This document shows, in pieces, positions 1 through 8,223 of a stretch of DNA of 64,000 bases. The DNA comes from JADFRD01 sp964491015 (GTDB lineage Bacteria; Fidelibacterota; Marinisomatia; Marinisomatales; TCS55). A program made the translations under genes and the position numbers. The notes beneath the pieces were generated by a model. The model was not told where the DNA came from, ran no database searches, and saw only the letters and a program-made list of their open reading frames with translations. Location of the stretch: contig CAZBEY010000002.1 in assembly GCA_964491015.1 (NCBI GenBank), forward strand, positions 24,693 to 88,692, written 5' to 3'. The first letter of the stretch is position 1; every line of letters starts with the position of its first letter.

Positions 1-102
1 ATCCACAACAGCAATCAATTTCGGTTTCTTTTTCTTCTTATTGATTTTTTCTGCCGGGTCCGGGACTGTTTTATAATGATCGTATTTGTATGTATTTGCC
101 AT
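1..102 (-). CDS. Hypothetical protein, N-terminal part only (cut by window edge)
   Basis: An ATG at 102-100 opens a frame that stays open for all 34 codons to the window edge. The visible N-terminus starts MANTYKYDHYKTVPDP and continues into a very lysine-rich stretch (KINKKKKKPK) followed by hydrophobic residues (LIAVVD) that may begin a membrane anchor or a domain strand. No family can be named from 34 residues. It reads in the same direction as the toxin-antitoxin pair upstream, 117 bp away. Whether the frame continues cannot be seen here. Confidence 0.45.
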   Translation of the reverse strand, partial: MANTYKYDHYKTVPDPAEKINKKKKKPKLIAVVD

Positions 103-219
103 TTTGATAATCAAAGTAAGATGGGAAAGTTATACTTTTTTAACTTTAAACTAAAAATTTATTGTTTTAGGAAAGACGACCTTCAATGACCATCATTGAC
201 CATTTTATTGTTATTCTGA

Positions 220-639
220 TCAGTTTGCATCTACTATATGGTCTCGAAGAAACATCCGTATTGCTGAAACGACCTGTTCTTTGAACTGTGATGGGCTCTG
301 TGCTACCCAAACTATTAAATTGTACAATTCTTGGGTATCAGCCCTCATCCATTTATCGTTATTATACAAGAACGTCAACAAGGCGGTTATTGCAATTCTT
401 TTATTACCATTCTGAAATGGATGGTTTTTAATCATAAGGTAGAAGAGAATACTAGCCTTACCAATCAGAGTTGGATACAAAGCTTTCCCAGAAAATTTCT
501 GGAACGGGGTCAATACGCAGCTTTCAAGCACATTTGGAAAACGGGTAGAGAAGTCCGGTATTGGTTCGTTGAAAGAAAGATGCTCCTTGGCAAGTCGGAA
601 TGCAAGGTATTCTACATCTGCTATGGTTATGATAATCAC
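220..639 (-). CDS. doc: Doc/Fic-family toxin (death-on-curing type)
   Basis: The 139-residue protein is predicted to be the toxin of a type II toxin-antitoxin pair. Its Fic signature is HPFQNGNKRIA, with the catalytic His at about residue 73 and the NGNKR anion/nucleotide loop at 77-81. The GNKR rather than GNGR ending is typical of Doc, which phosphorylates EF-Tu and so stops translation (family knowledge). Length fits Doc (about 125-140 aa). The start is GTG at 639-637; it shares one base with the TAG stop of the upstream HTH gene, so the two are translationally coupled. Target and chemistry are inferred from the motif only. Confidence 0.85.
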   Translation of the reverse strand: MIIITIADVEYLAFRLAKEHLSFNEPIPDFSTRFPNVLESCVLTPFQKFSGKALYPTLIGKASILFYLMIKNHPFQNGNKRIAITALLTFLYNNDKWMRADTQELYNLIVWVAQSPSQFKEQVVSAIRMFLRDHIVDAN

Positions 640-896
640 TATTCCTTGCTCAACTGTTTAAGGACTTCTCCATATTCCCGTACTATTTTGCGAACGGCAG
701 TATCTATTTGTTTCTTTCCCTTTTTTGTTACATTGTTGCCAAGGATGTTTGCGATAGTTTGGTCTGTAATAACATAGGTTCTGCCTATCTTTGTGGCCGG
801 GATCTGTCCTTTTTTGACACGTTTGTAAATCGCGATACGGCTGACGCCGAGAAGCTCTGCCAGTTCAGGAATGGTGATGTATTTTTCGTTGGTCAT
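639..896 (-). CDS. Small helix-turn-helix antitoxin (excisionase/MerR-like)
   Basis: An 85-residue protein. Residues about 6-50 form an excisionase-type winged helix (ITIPELAELLGVSRIAIYKR followed by a G-x-IPA-x-KIGR turn). A charged helical tail (about 55-85) could bind the toxin. It lies immediately upstream of the Doc toxin and overlaps its start by one base, the usual antitoxin-first order. The classical partner of Doc is Phd, which has a different fold, so this is an alternative pairing. The 122 bp before its ATG (896-894) carry six near-identical GTTAAC sites, the likely autoregulatory operator. The antitoxin role is inferred from position. Confidence 0.75.
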   Translation of the reverse strand: MTNEKYITIPELAELLGVSRIAIYKRVKKGQIPATKIGRTYVITDQTIANILGNNVTKKGKKQIDTAVRKIVREYGEVLKQLSKE

Positions 897-918
897 GGTT
901 CTTACCTGTAATAATGAT

Positions 919-1003
919 GTTAACCTGCCTCATACAAGTTAACATAAGTTAACATAGTATACAAAGATTAACATGTGTTAACCTATTCTGCGCGTGTTAA
1001 CAC
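919..1003 (-). promoter_or_regulatory. Periodic GTTAAC operator array upstream of the toxin-antitoxin pair
   Basis: GTTAAC, itself palindromic, occurs at 919, 938, 948, 977 and 996, with the variant ATTAAC at 967. Spacings are 19, 10, 19, 10 and 19 bp, so the pattern repeats every 29 bp. The 10-mer AAGTTAACAT is directly doubled at 936-955, and the last site is a perfect 10-bp palindrome GTGTTAACAC (994-1003). The block fills the gap between the MFS gene and the antitoxin start at 896. Binding by the HTH antitoxin is inferred; the periodicity is directly visible. Confidence 0.75.
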
Positions 1004-1027
1004 AAAAGAGATAGGTTTATTTAGAAC

Positions 1028-2215
1028 CTAATTCAATTTCCGAAGGCTTGATGACATTAAACCAACTATTCCACTTACAACAGCTCCCAATCCAAAAAAT
1101 AGAAATATAACTGTAACGGACATCACTGAAGCTAGTACCCCCACAAAGGCGGATGACAAAGCTGTCATACCAACCACGGCCAAATGTACCACGGAGAATA
1201 ATCTACCATGATATTCATTGGGTGTATTTCGCTGGATAATCGCTGTCCGGGTAATGGTAATAACGGGAATGCCAACACCGTGAATAATAATTATAATAAT
1301 GGCCACAGGCACTGAAGGTACCCAATAAAAAAAAGTATAGGTGATTCCGTCCCACAGTAATCCAATAAGGAGCAAAAATCCATTGTTGAATCGATGGCTA
1401 TTTCTGTAAACCAACCACGATCCGATGAGCATTCCTCCTGCCATACCAGCTTCCACAAAAGCAAAATCAGACACCGTTCCACCCAAAACAGATTTAACCA
1501 AAACAGGCATCCCTACTATGGCAGGTCCCATGATGAAAATATTGTTAAGAATCGTCAGCAATATCAGGTATCCAATACTCCGGTGACGAATAATATACTT
1601 GAATCCGGAACGGAGTTGTTCCATCGTAGTATGTGTTTTTGCTTGCAGCGGCTTCCTTTTTTTTACAACGAACAGAAGAAAAATACTGGCAGCAAGAAAC
1701 GAAACAGCATCAAAAATGAATAAGTTACTTAGAGACATGATCCCCAATAATACACCAGCGAATGCGGGACCGATTAGGTAAGCGAATTGCATGCTGGTTG
1801 CATTGAGTGAATTCACTTGAGTAAGATGTTTTTTTCCCACAACTTCAGGGATAAAAGCGTTCAAAGCCGGGGGGAATAATGTACCAAAACTGCTTCGCAT
1901 AAATGCCAGAAAACCAACCAGCAAGGCATCGGTGGTACCATAAAAAAGAGCAACCGGGATGAAAGTCACAGTTAATGCCTGGCTAAAATTGGCGATGTGT
2001 ATAATCCTAATCCGATCATATTTATCAGCAAGGACACCACCCAATAGACCAAAAAGCATGGCGGGCAGATAAGCGCTCATAGCCACCATTCCTGTGACGG
2101 TGGACGAGCCGGTAATATCAAAAATGAGCCAAATTAATGCTATTTGATAAACTGCATCACCCATATATGATATCATCTGAGCGAGCCAAAGCATTGTGAC
2201 GTTACGATTCCACAT
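1028..2215 (-). CDS. MFS transporter (MFS_3 / EntS-like exporter)
   Basis: A 395-residue, strongly hydrophobic protein with about 12 predicted membrane segments. The major-facilitator loop motif between helices 2 and 3 is seen as GGVLADKYDRIR (residues 59-70). The N-terminus (MWNRNVTMLWLAQMISYMGD) and overall pattern resemble the EntS/MFS_3 branch of drug or siderophore exporters in the inner membrane. Substrate cannot be told from the sequence. It is divergent from the ferredoxin gene (135-bp gap) and lies upstream of, and on the same strand as, the toxin-antitoxin operon. Confidence 0.85.
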   Translation of the reverse strand: MWNRNVTMLWLAQMISYMGDAVYQIALIWLIFDITGSSTVTGMVAMSAYLPAMLFGLLGGVLADKYDRIRIIHIANFSQALTVTFIPVALFYGTTDALLVGFLAFMRSSFGTLFPPALNAFIPEVVGKKHLTQVNSLNATSMQFAYLIGPAFAGVLLGIMSLSNLFIFDAVSFLAASIFLLFVVKKRKPLQAKTHTTMEQLRSGFKYIIRHRSIGYLILLTILNNIFIMGPAIVGMPVLVKSVLGGTVSDFAFVEAGMAGGMLIGSWLVYRNSHRFNNGFLLLIGLLWDGITYTFFYWVPSVPVAIIIIIIHGVGIPVITITRTAIIQRNTPNEYHGRLFSVVHLAVVGMTALSSAFVGVLASVMSVTVIFLFFGLGAVVSGIVGLMSSSLRKLN

Positions 2216-2350
2216 AAAATTTTAATAAATGATATGGAAAGTTAATGTTTAAAATCCTTTTCACCTTTAAAAAACACTCCTAAATTTTAGTCTTGTATTT
2301 ATTGGATTAACACAAGAAAGATTTAACCAACCAGCACTTAGGAGAAAAAA

Positions 2351-2653
2351 ATGGCCTACATTATTGCGGAACCATGTGTCGGAACATGCGACACAGCCTG
2401 TGTAGAAGTATGTCCGGTGGATTGTATTCATGGACCTTTTGATAAAACAGGAGCCGGAGCTGAGGCAAAAGAACCGGATTTTGATCCGGAAGGCAAACAG
2501 CTTTACATCGATCCAGAAGAATGTATTGATTGCGGTGCTTGCGAACCGGAATGCCCGGTTGAAGCGATCTTTGAAGAGAGTGAAGTCCCGGAGGAATGGA
2601 ACCAATTCATTAAAATCAATTATGATTGGTTTGGACGCGATTACGACGGATAA
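2351..2653 (+). CDS. FdxA-like di-cluster ferredoxin
   Basis: A 100-residue acidic electron carrier. Cys9, Cys13, Cys17, Cys21-Pro and Cys25 form the first motif (CVGTCDTACVEVCPVDC). Cys58, Cys61, Cys64 and Cys68-Pro form the second (CIDCGACEPECP). By comparison with 7Fe ferredoxins, Cys9/17/21/68 and Cys25/58/61/64 would hold the two clusters. An acidic insert (about 30-50) and a C-terminal tail follow. TAGGAG at 2339-2344 precedes the ATG. A strong terminator follows, so it is probably monocistronic. Redox partner unknown. Confidence 0.9.
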   Translation: MAYIIAEPCVGTCDTACVEVCPVDCIHGPFDKTGAGAEAKEPDFDPEGKQLYIDPEECIDCGACEPECPVEAIFEESEVPEEWNQFIKINYDWFGRDYDG

Positions 2654-2679
2654 CAGCACTTTTCAATAAATCATACCTC

Positions 2680-2710
2680 AAAAAACGGCTGTGTTAAGCA
2701 GCCGTTTTTT
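2680..2710 (+). terminator. Rho-independent terminator after the ferredoxin gene
   Basis: A perfect 12-bp inverted repeat (AAAAAACGGCTG at 2680-2691 and CAGCCGTTTTTT at 2699-2710) flanks a 7-base loop and ends in a T run. It lies between the ferredoxin stop and the mrp start at 2725. Confidence 0.9.
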
Positions 2711-2724
2711 CTCTGTAAAACATT

Positions 2725-3846
2725 ATGAATAAACAAGAAGCCCTTAAACTTTTGAAACAAATAAAATATCCCGGTTTTAGTCGGGATATTGTCTCTTTCG
2801 GTATGGTCCAAGACGTGGAAGTGGATGGGAAAAATATTTCTGTCGTTCTAAAAATTTCCACACAGAAGGAAGATAAAAAACAAGCCGTTCTAAATGCAGT
2901 GAAAGATATTTTATTGAACGAAGGATCTTTCGATGATGTCCATATTGACATCTCTAATCAGGGCGAAACTGCACCTATCAATCAAAAGGCGCCTCTCGGT
3001 CCAATGCCCATGGATAAAGTTGAGCATATTATTGCTGTCGCCAGCGGTAAAGGGGGCGTTGGGAAATCAACCGTCGCCGCAAACTTGGCTGCCGCCCTGT
3101 CCCAAAACGGGTATAAGGTTGGCCTGTTAGATCTGGATATTTACGGTCCATCCCTGCCCACTATTTTGGGTTTTAACGATAATCCGGAATTAACGCATGA
3201 CAAAAAACTCGTCCCCTTAGAGCGATATGGGATGAAAGTCATGTCCTTCGGATTTATCAGCGGCAACGATACGCCCACCATCTGGCGCGGCCCAATGGTC
3301 AGTCGGATGACAGAACAATTTTTCCAGGATGTTCTTTGGGGCGAATTAGATTATCTCATTTTGGATTTGCCACCCGGGACGGGGGATGTTCAATTGACAC
3401 TCACCCAAAAAATACGCATCAGCGGGGCGATCATTGTGACGACTCCCCAAGACATGGCATTAACGGATGTTCGCAAGGGAGCCGATATGTTTCGCAAAGT
3501 ACAAACACCTGTATTGGGTGTTGTCGAAAATATGTCCGGACTGAGGATTAATGGGAAAATAACCGGCGCTTCAAATAACATGAAATTGGATATTGCAGGA
3601 ATAGAAAATATTGCCATCGAGGACAATGGACAATTTGAATTCCAGTTGAATTTGTTCAAAAAAGGGGGCGGCGTTGAGGAAAGTGAACGCTTGGGCGTTC
3701 CTTTGTTAGGTGAAATACCTCTTTCACAAGATTTGATGAGTGCAACAGATGATGGAGAACCATTGGTTTTGAGTGAACCTGAATCAACTATTTCCAATAT
3801 TTACATAAATATAGCCGATCGTATTGACACTATTTTACAATCGTAA
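2725..3846 (+). CDS. mrp: Mrp/ApbC-family P-loop ATPase lacking all cysteines
   Basis: A 373-residue cytoplasmic ATPase of the Mrp/NBP35 group, whose members carry Fe-S clusters to apoproteins. Residues 1-80 are a MIP18/DUF59-like domain. A deviant Walker A, GKGGVGKST, is at 108-116, and DLDIYGPS and DLPPGTGD motifs follow. Most family members have a C-x-x-C pair after the ENMS motif that binds a bridging cluster. Here ENMSGLRINGK continues into a cysteine-free insert of about 45 residues, and no Cys occurs anywhere in the protein. Family membership is secure; an Fe-S carrier role is doubtful. It may share a transcript with the next two genes (15-bp gap). Confidence 0.9.
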   Translation: MNKQEALKLLKQIKYPGFSRDIVSFGMVQDVEVDGKNISVVLKISTQKEDKKQAVLNAVKDILLNEGSFDDVHIDISNQGETAPINQKAPLGPMPMDKVEHIIAVASGKGGVGKSTVAANLAAALSQNGYKVGLLDLDIYGPSLPTILGFNDNPELTHDKKLVPLERYGMKVMSFGFISGNDTPTIWRGPMVSRMTEQFFQDVLWGELDYLILDLPPGTGDVQLTLTQKIRISGAIIVTTPQDMALTDVRKGADMFRKVQTPVLGVVENMSGLRINGKITGASNNMKLDIAGIENIAIEDNGQFEFQLNLFKKGGGVEESERLGVPLLGEIPLSQDLMSATDDGEPLVLSEPESTISNIYINIADRIDTILQS

Positions 3847-3861
3847 ACTTAAACGGTTGTT

Positions 3862-4653
3862 ATGACAAACCATCTTGCTGATATATTAATCTATACTCTT
3901 TTCGGCTTTGCTGTACTGTCCCCATTTTTTCTCTGGTTTGCACCGAGAAAAATAATTGGCAATGGTTTCTACAACTTTAATCTGGCACTCTCGGGGATCA
4001 TTGGTGGAATGGCGATTGTTTTATTGTGGTTGATCGGTTCCTATTCATCCATTCTTACTGGAATGACCGGCTGGCTGGGATTGCACCTGTTTGTTTCATT
4101 TATGTATTGGAACAGTAAAAAAATTTCCAATAGTATTATTTCCTTTTCATCATTGATCGGCTGTATCATTTTTGCCTTTTTGGCGTTGACTGTTTTACCT
4201 GAACAAAAAGCCGCCCTTGCCATTCCCATGGGAATTTTGAGCCAAGCAATTGTTGCCGGTGTATTGTTCTCCATGATTCTTGGCCATTGGTACTTAAATG
4301 TTATTCAACTTCCCATCAGATTATTGCAAAGGGCATCCAATAATTTAGCCGGATTATTGGCGCTCCGATTATTATGGAATCTAATCCAGATTCCCACTAT
4401 TCATTTGATGAATAGCTACGGTGTCTCTATCCCAGCGATTCAATATGTTCAGACACTGGATGGTTTTTTCCTAGGAGTTGCATTCTTTTTTGGCTTGATT
4501 GTACCCCTTACATTGCATTTTCTCATTTGGAAAACATTAAAGCTCCAAGCCACTCAAAGCGCGACAGGATTGCTATATATTAGTGTACTAGCAGTGTTCG
4601 TAGGAGATCTTTGTTATAAATTTGTTTTATTCAAAGACGGCTTTGTTTTATGA
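3862..4653 (+). CDS. Hypothetical polytopic membrane protein
   Basis: A 263-residue protein with about seven to eight hydrophobic segments and short loops, so an integral inner-membrane protein. No family is recognised. Features visible are a GHWYLN motif in mid-protein, an RLLQRASNN cytoplasmic-like loop and a short C-terminal tail (FKDGFVL). It starts 15 bp after mrp, and its stop overlaps the next ATG (ATGA at 4650-4653). The next gene encodes a small membrane protein with cysteine pairs, so the two products may act together. Function unknown. Confidence 0.75.
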   Translation: MTNHLADILIYTLFGFAVLSPFFLWFAPRKIIGNGFYNFNLALSGIIGGMAIVLLWLIGSYSSILTGMTGWLGLHLFVSFMYWNSKKISNSIISFSSLIGCIIFAFLALTVLPEQKAALAIPMGILSQAIVAGVLFSMILGHWYLNVIQLPIRLLQRASNNLAGLLALRLLWNLIQIPTIHLMNSYGVSIPAIQYVQTLDGFFLGVAFFFGLIVPLTLHFLIWKTLKLQATQSATGLLYISVLAVFVGDLCYKFVLFKDGFVL

Positions 4654-4949
4654 CTGAAAAGATGGATTTTTCGCAATGTTCATCATGCGGATGTAAACAT
4701 TTTTATCGTCAGAAGAATTTTAACAAGACAATTGGCTGTGTTGTTGTATTAATCGGCATAGTTTTGGTTCCATATACATTTGGATTAAGTCTGATGGTCG
4801 TGGCAGTAATTGATTGGTTTCTCTACAAACATGTGCAGGATGAAGCAGTGTGTTATAGATGCCACACTATTTATAAAAAGGTTCACATCCCGGATCAAAT
4901 GAAGGATTTTGATCATCATATTGCTGAACTATACGAGGAACCGGATTGA
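4650..4949 (+). CDS. Small membrane protein with two cysteine pairs (zinc-ribbon-like)
   Basis: A 99-residue protein. An N-terminal CSSCGCKHF pair and a C-terminal CYRCHTIYKK pair resemble the two knuckles of a zinc ribbon. They are split by one or two hydrophobic segments (about residues 29-60), so both knuckles could meet on the same face of the membrane. The acidic tail (HHIAELYEEPD) is soluble. Its ATG overlaps the stop of the upstream membrane gene by four bases, indicating translational coupling. No named family is recognised; zinc binding is inferred. Confidence 0.7.
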   Translation: MTEKMDFSQCSSCGCKHFYRQKNFNKTIGCVVVLIGIVLVPYTFGLSLMVVAVIDWFLYKHVQDEAVCYRCHTIYKKVHIPDQMKDFDHHIAELYEEPD

Positions 4950-4968
4950 ATAAGGTTCGTTATACTCG

Positions 4969-4984
4969 ATACAACAAGTTGTAT
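4969..4984. promoter_or_regulatory. Short inverted repeat upstream of uppS
   Basis: ATACAAC (4969-4975) and GTTGTAT (4978-4984) form a 7-bp inverted repeat with a 2-base centre in the 80-bp gap before uppS. Its compact symmetry suits a dimeric regulator, but nothing else supports a function. Confidence 0.3.
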
Positions 4985-5029
4985 ATAGATAAGGTAAAAG
5001 GTAATTTCGCCCGCGATTATTGACGGTTT

Positions 5030-5788
5030 ATGAGTAATATGTCTACAGAAACACTAAAAAATCAAATTATTTCCATTAATAATATTCCTACCCATATTGC
5101 TATTATTATGGATGGTAATGGACGCTGGGCAAGGGAAAAAGGGTTACCCCGCTTTGCAGGACATAGCGAAGGGATTAATTCGGTGCGTGAAATAACGCGA
5201 GTATGTGGTGAACTTAATGTTCGCCACTTGACATTATATACATTTTCTTCTGAAAACTGGTCTCGCCCAAAAAGGGAAGTTTCAGCATTAATGACCTTAT
5301 TAATTAAAACAATCCGGAAGGAAGTGTCTGAACTCGATAAAAAAAACGTAAAATTGACGGCTATTGGATCTCTTGAAGATTTACCGGAAGACGCCCGTCA
5401 AGGTATATTGGATGGAATAGAACAAACGAAAACAAATACCGGGTTAAATTTAATTCTTGCCTTAAGCTATGGAGGCAGGCAAGAAATCCTTAATGCAATT
5501 AGCGCAATGTGCAAAGACATTGAGTCTGGAAAACTTAATAGGGAATCTTTTACTGAAGAGATTTTTCAGTCGTATTTATTTACATCCAATATTCCTGATC
5601 CTGAATTATTGATTCGTACCGGCGGAGAAAGACGGGTGAGCAATTTTCTACTGTGGCAAATTGCTTATTCAGAACTATATATTACTGATGTGTATTGGCC
5701 TAGATTTAGAGAAAAGGAATTATACTTGGCGATCAAGGATTATCAAGAGCGAGAACGGCGGTTTGGAAAAGTAAGCGAACAACTGTAG
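5030..5788 (+). CDS. uppS: Undecaprenyl diphosphate synthase
   Basis: A 252-residue cis-prenyltransferase that condenses eight isopentenyl diphosphates onto farnesyl diphosphate to make the C55 carrier lipid for peptidoglycan and LPS. The N-terminal signature MDGNGRWA carries the catalytic Asp at about residue 28. The FSSENWSRP motif and the C-terminal RTGGERRVSNFLLWQ block are family hallmarks. ATG codons at 5030 and 5039 are both possible starts. It opens the + strand envelope cluster and is followed 19 bp later by bamA; the uppS-bamA-skp-lpx order fits a shared envelope role. Confidence 0.95.
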   Translation: MSNMSTETLKNQIISINNIPTHIAIIMDGNGRWAREKGLPRFAGHSEGINSVREITRVCGELNVRHLTLYTFSSENWSRPKREVSALMTLLIKTIRKEVSELDKKNVKLTAIGSLEDLPEDARQGILDGIEQTKTNTGLNLILALSYGGRQEILNAISAMCKDIESGKLNRESFTEEIFQSYLFTSNIPDPELLIRTGGERRVSNFLLWQIAYSELYITDVYWPRFREKELYLAIKDYQERERRFGKVSEQL

Positions 5789-5807
5789 AAAGAATAATAG
5801 TTATAAA

Positions 5808-8201
5808 ATGTTAAAATATTTAATAATAACCCTACTGATTATTGGGTCTATTTTTGCCCAGCAAAAAAATATTAAGCTGGGTGAAGTAAACATTGAGGGT
5901 AATAACCTCACGTCTGAGAGAATGATACGGTATACCACCGGGTTAAGAGAAAATGAAAATATTGCTCCAGGAGATTTTTCCCGAGCCGTCAAACGTCTAT
6001 GGCAGTTGGGTTTATTCAATGATATCCAAATTAGAATAGATAACGAAGATGATGAAGGCATTGATGTAACAATTATCGTCGAAGAAAATTATATACTTGG
6101 AGATATCAAATTTGAAGGCAATAAGAAAATAAAGGATAAAAAGTTCAACGAAGAATTGGGGCTTCGATCCGGGATGCACATCAAACCAAATCTCGTCACT
6201 TCAACCATCAATGATATGAAAGATCTATATGCGGAAGATGGATATTTATTAGTCGATATAGAAGGGGAAACAAAGATCCCAAAAGGTATAACTGATTCCA
6301 GTGACGTAAAAAAGAAGCAAAAACGTGACCTTGTTTTCAAAATTAAGGAAAATAAAAAAGTGAAGCTTCGTAAAATCATATTTGAGGGAAACGAACAATT
6401 TTCGTCTTTTCGTTTGCGTAGAGTACTAAAAGAGACAAAACAGCAGCGATGGTATTTATTCTGGCGATCACACTTTGATGACAAAAAATACGAAGACGAT
6501 AAAATAAACCTCGTTAATTTTTATCGAAAAGAAGGATATCGTGACGCCTCCATTATTTCAGATTCAATTGCCTATGATGACCGTAAAAAATCCATGTTTA
6601 TTTATATTAAGTTGGTCGAGGGGCCTCAATATCATTATAGGAATTTTTCATGGGAAGGAAATTCACTATATTCGGATGAGCAGTTAGCGCGCGCGTTGGA
6701 TCTTGAAAAAGGAGATAAATATAACGAAGAGGAATTCAATATCGCCGTTTACGAACGTATGCACGGATTATATATGGATCGAGGATATATTTATAGCAAT
6801 ATTCTACCGCATTTTACTCCTGTAGGGGCAGATTCATTAGATATTCATTTTGAAATGACTGAGAACCATAAAGTATATATACGGAATATTTATGTTCAGG
6901 GAAATGACAAGACACGGGAAAATGTTATTCGGCGTCAATTACATGTTTTCCCCGGAGATGTTTTTAACCGACAACAATTGCAGCGCAGCGCTCGGGAACT
7001 CTTTATTTTAAATTATTTCAGCAACGTTGTCCCAGACGTAGTTCCGGTGGACGAAGATGAAATTGATCTGGAAATTACTGTAGAAGAAAAGTCGTCTGAT
7101 CGCGCAAATATGAATGTAGGTTATAGCGGAGTGTATGGCCTCATGGGCGGCGGTGGCGTTGAGTTTGCTAATTTCAGAGGACTTGGACAGCAGTTGTCGG
7201 TTAGTTATAATGTTGGGTCACAGCAATCATTAAATTATTATAGCAGCCAATCTGGCGCTAAATATGAATCATTCAGCGTTCGATTTGTTGATCCACAGAT
7301 TTTTGATACTCCTAATCGTATCGGTTTTTCGTTTTATAATTCTTTCAGAGGATCTGCAACTGGATACGGGATTTTATTAGACACTAAGGTGCTGGGAGGC
7401 TCTGTCCAATGGGGACGCCGTTTTAAGTGGCCTGATGATTATTTCAGTGGCTACTGGGTGATGAATACATCCTTGAAAATGTATGAAGGCTCTCAGGAAA
7501 ATATTGACATTTATGCCGGAGGATTAGATGAATCGAGAGGACGGGCGATTACTCAAGTGATAACCCGAGACAGTCGAGACCGGCAGGAATTTACTAGTAA
7601 CGGATCTAGATTTACATGGGAGTCAACCATCTCCGGAGGCGTTCTTGGCGGGAATGAAGACTTTCTAAAACATGTGTTGAATTTGGAGTGGTATACACCT
7701 ACATTCTGGAAATTTGTAATGATGAGTTCGTTAAAAATCGGCATGATTGACCCATTAAATTCTCAAGAAAAGCATTCAATCATCCCATGGGATGAGAAAT
7801 TTATTATGGGTGGAAATGGCATACCATACGGTAATATGTTACGAGGATACCCGGAAAATTCCATCGGACCTAAATCTTCAAACGGGAGTACAGTTTATGG
7901 AACATCCATGTTAAAATTTGTCACTGAGTTACGGTTCCCATTCTCCGACAATCCCGTTATTTATGGTTTAGCATTTGCTGAAGCGGGTAATGTCTGGGAT
8001 TCAACATCCATGATTGAACCATTCAATATTCCGCGGTCAGGACCTTTGAGCTTGAAGACATCTGCGGGAGTAGGAGTACGTTTTTTCATGCCGATGATCG
8101 GGATGCTGGGATTTGATATGGGATATGGATTTGATGATAACAACGGTGATACACTACCTGAAGGTTGGAACTACACCATTATTTTTGGCCAATCATTTTA
8201 A
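5808..8201 (+). CDS. bamA: Outer-membrane assembly factor BamA (Omp85)
   Basis: A 797-residue Omp85 protein that inserts beta-barrel proteins into the outer membrane. A signal peptide (MLKYLIITLLIIGSIFAQQ) is followed by several POTRA repeats to about residue 430 (motifs such as KFEGNKKIKDKKF and IYVQGNDKTRENVIRR). A barrel of about 350 residues follows, with the surface-loop motif MLRGYP and a terminal Phe typical of barrel C-termini. It lies between uppS and the periplasmic chaperone gene skp, the common arrangement in many Gram-negatives. Confidence 0.95.
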   Translation: MLKYLIITLLIIGSIFAQQKNIKLGEVNIEGNNLTSERMIRYTTGLRENENIAPGDFSRAVKRLWQLGLFNDIQIRIDNEDDEGIDVTIIVEENYILGDIKFEGNKKIKDKKFNEELGLRSGMHIKPNLVTSTINDMKDLYAEDGYLLVDIEGETKIPKGITDSSDVKKKQKRDLVFKIKENKKVKLRKIIFEGNEQFSSFRLRRVLKETKQQRWYLFWRSHFDDKKYEDDKINLVNFYRKEGYRDASIISDSIAYDDRKKSMFIYIKLVEGPQYHYRNFSWEGNSLYSDEQLARALDLEKGDKYNEEEFNIAVYERMHGLYMDRGYIYSNILPHFTPVGADSLDIHFEMTENHKVYIRNIYVQGNDKTRENVIRRQLHVFPGDVFNRQQLQRSARELFILNYFSNVVPDVVPVDEDEIDLEITVEEKSSDRANMNVGYSGVYGLMGGGGVEFANFRGLGQQLSVSYNVGSQQSLNYYSSQSGAKYESFSVRFVDPQIFDTPNRIGFSFYNSFRGSATGYGILLDTKVLGGSVQWGRRFKWPDDYFSGYWVMNTSLKMYEGSQENIDIYAGGLDESRGRAITQVITRDSRDRQEFTSNGSRFTWESTISGGVLGGNEDFLKHVLNLEWYTPTFWKFVMMSSLKIGMIDPLNSQEKHSIIPWDEKFIMGGNGIPYGNMLRGYPENSIGPKSSNGSTVYGTSMLKFVTELRFPFSDNPVIYGLAFAEAGNVWDSTSMIEPFNIPRSGPLSLKTSAGVGVRFFMPMIGMLGFDMGYGFDDNNGDTLPEGWNYTIIFGQSF

Positions 8202-8223
8202 ATAACTAAATCAAGGAGTACCT

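Noticed and set aside
185..204. Doubled TGACCAT after the toxin gene
   Set aside because: Two 7-mers in 20 bp without symmetry, T run or further copies; too little to call a site.
331..777. Open frame opposite the Doc and HTH genes (+ strand)
   Set aside because: The minus strand encodes clear Fic and HTH motifs; the plus frame has no family similarity.
919..1003. CRISPR-like array
   Set aside because: Repeats are 6 bp with 4- and 13-bp intervals; no spacers of CRISPR length and no cas genes.
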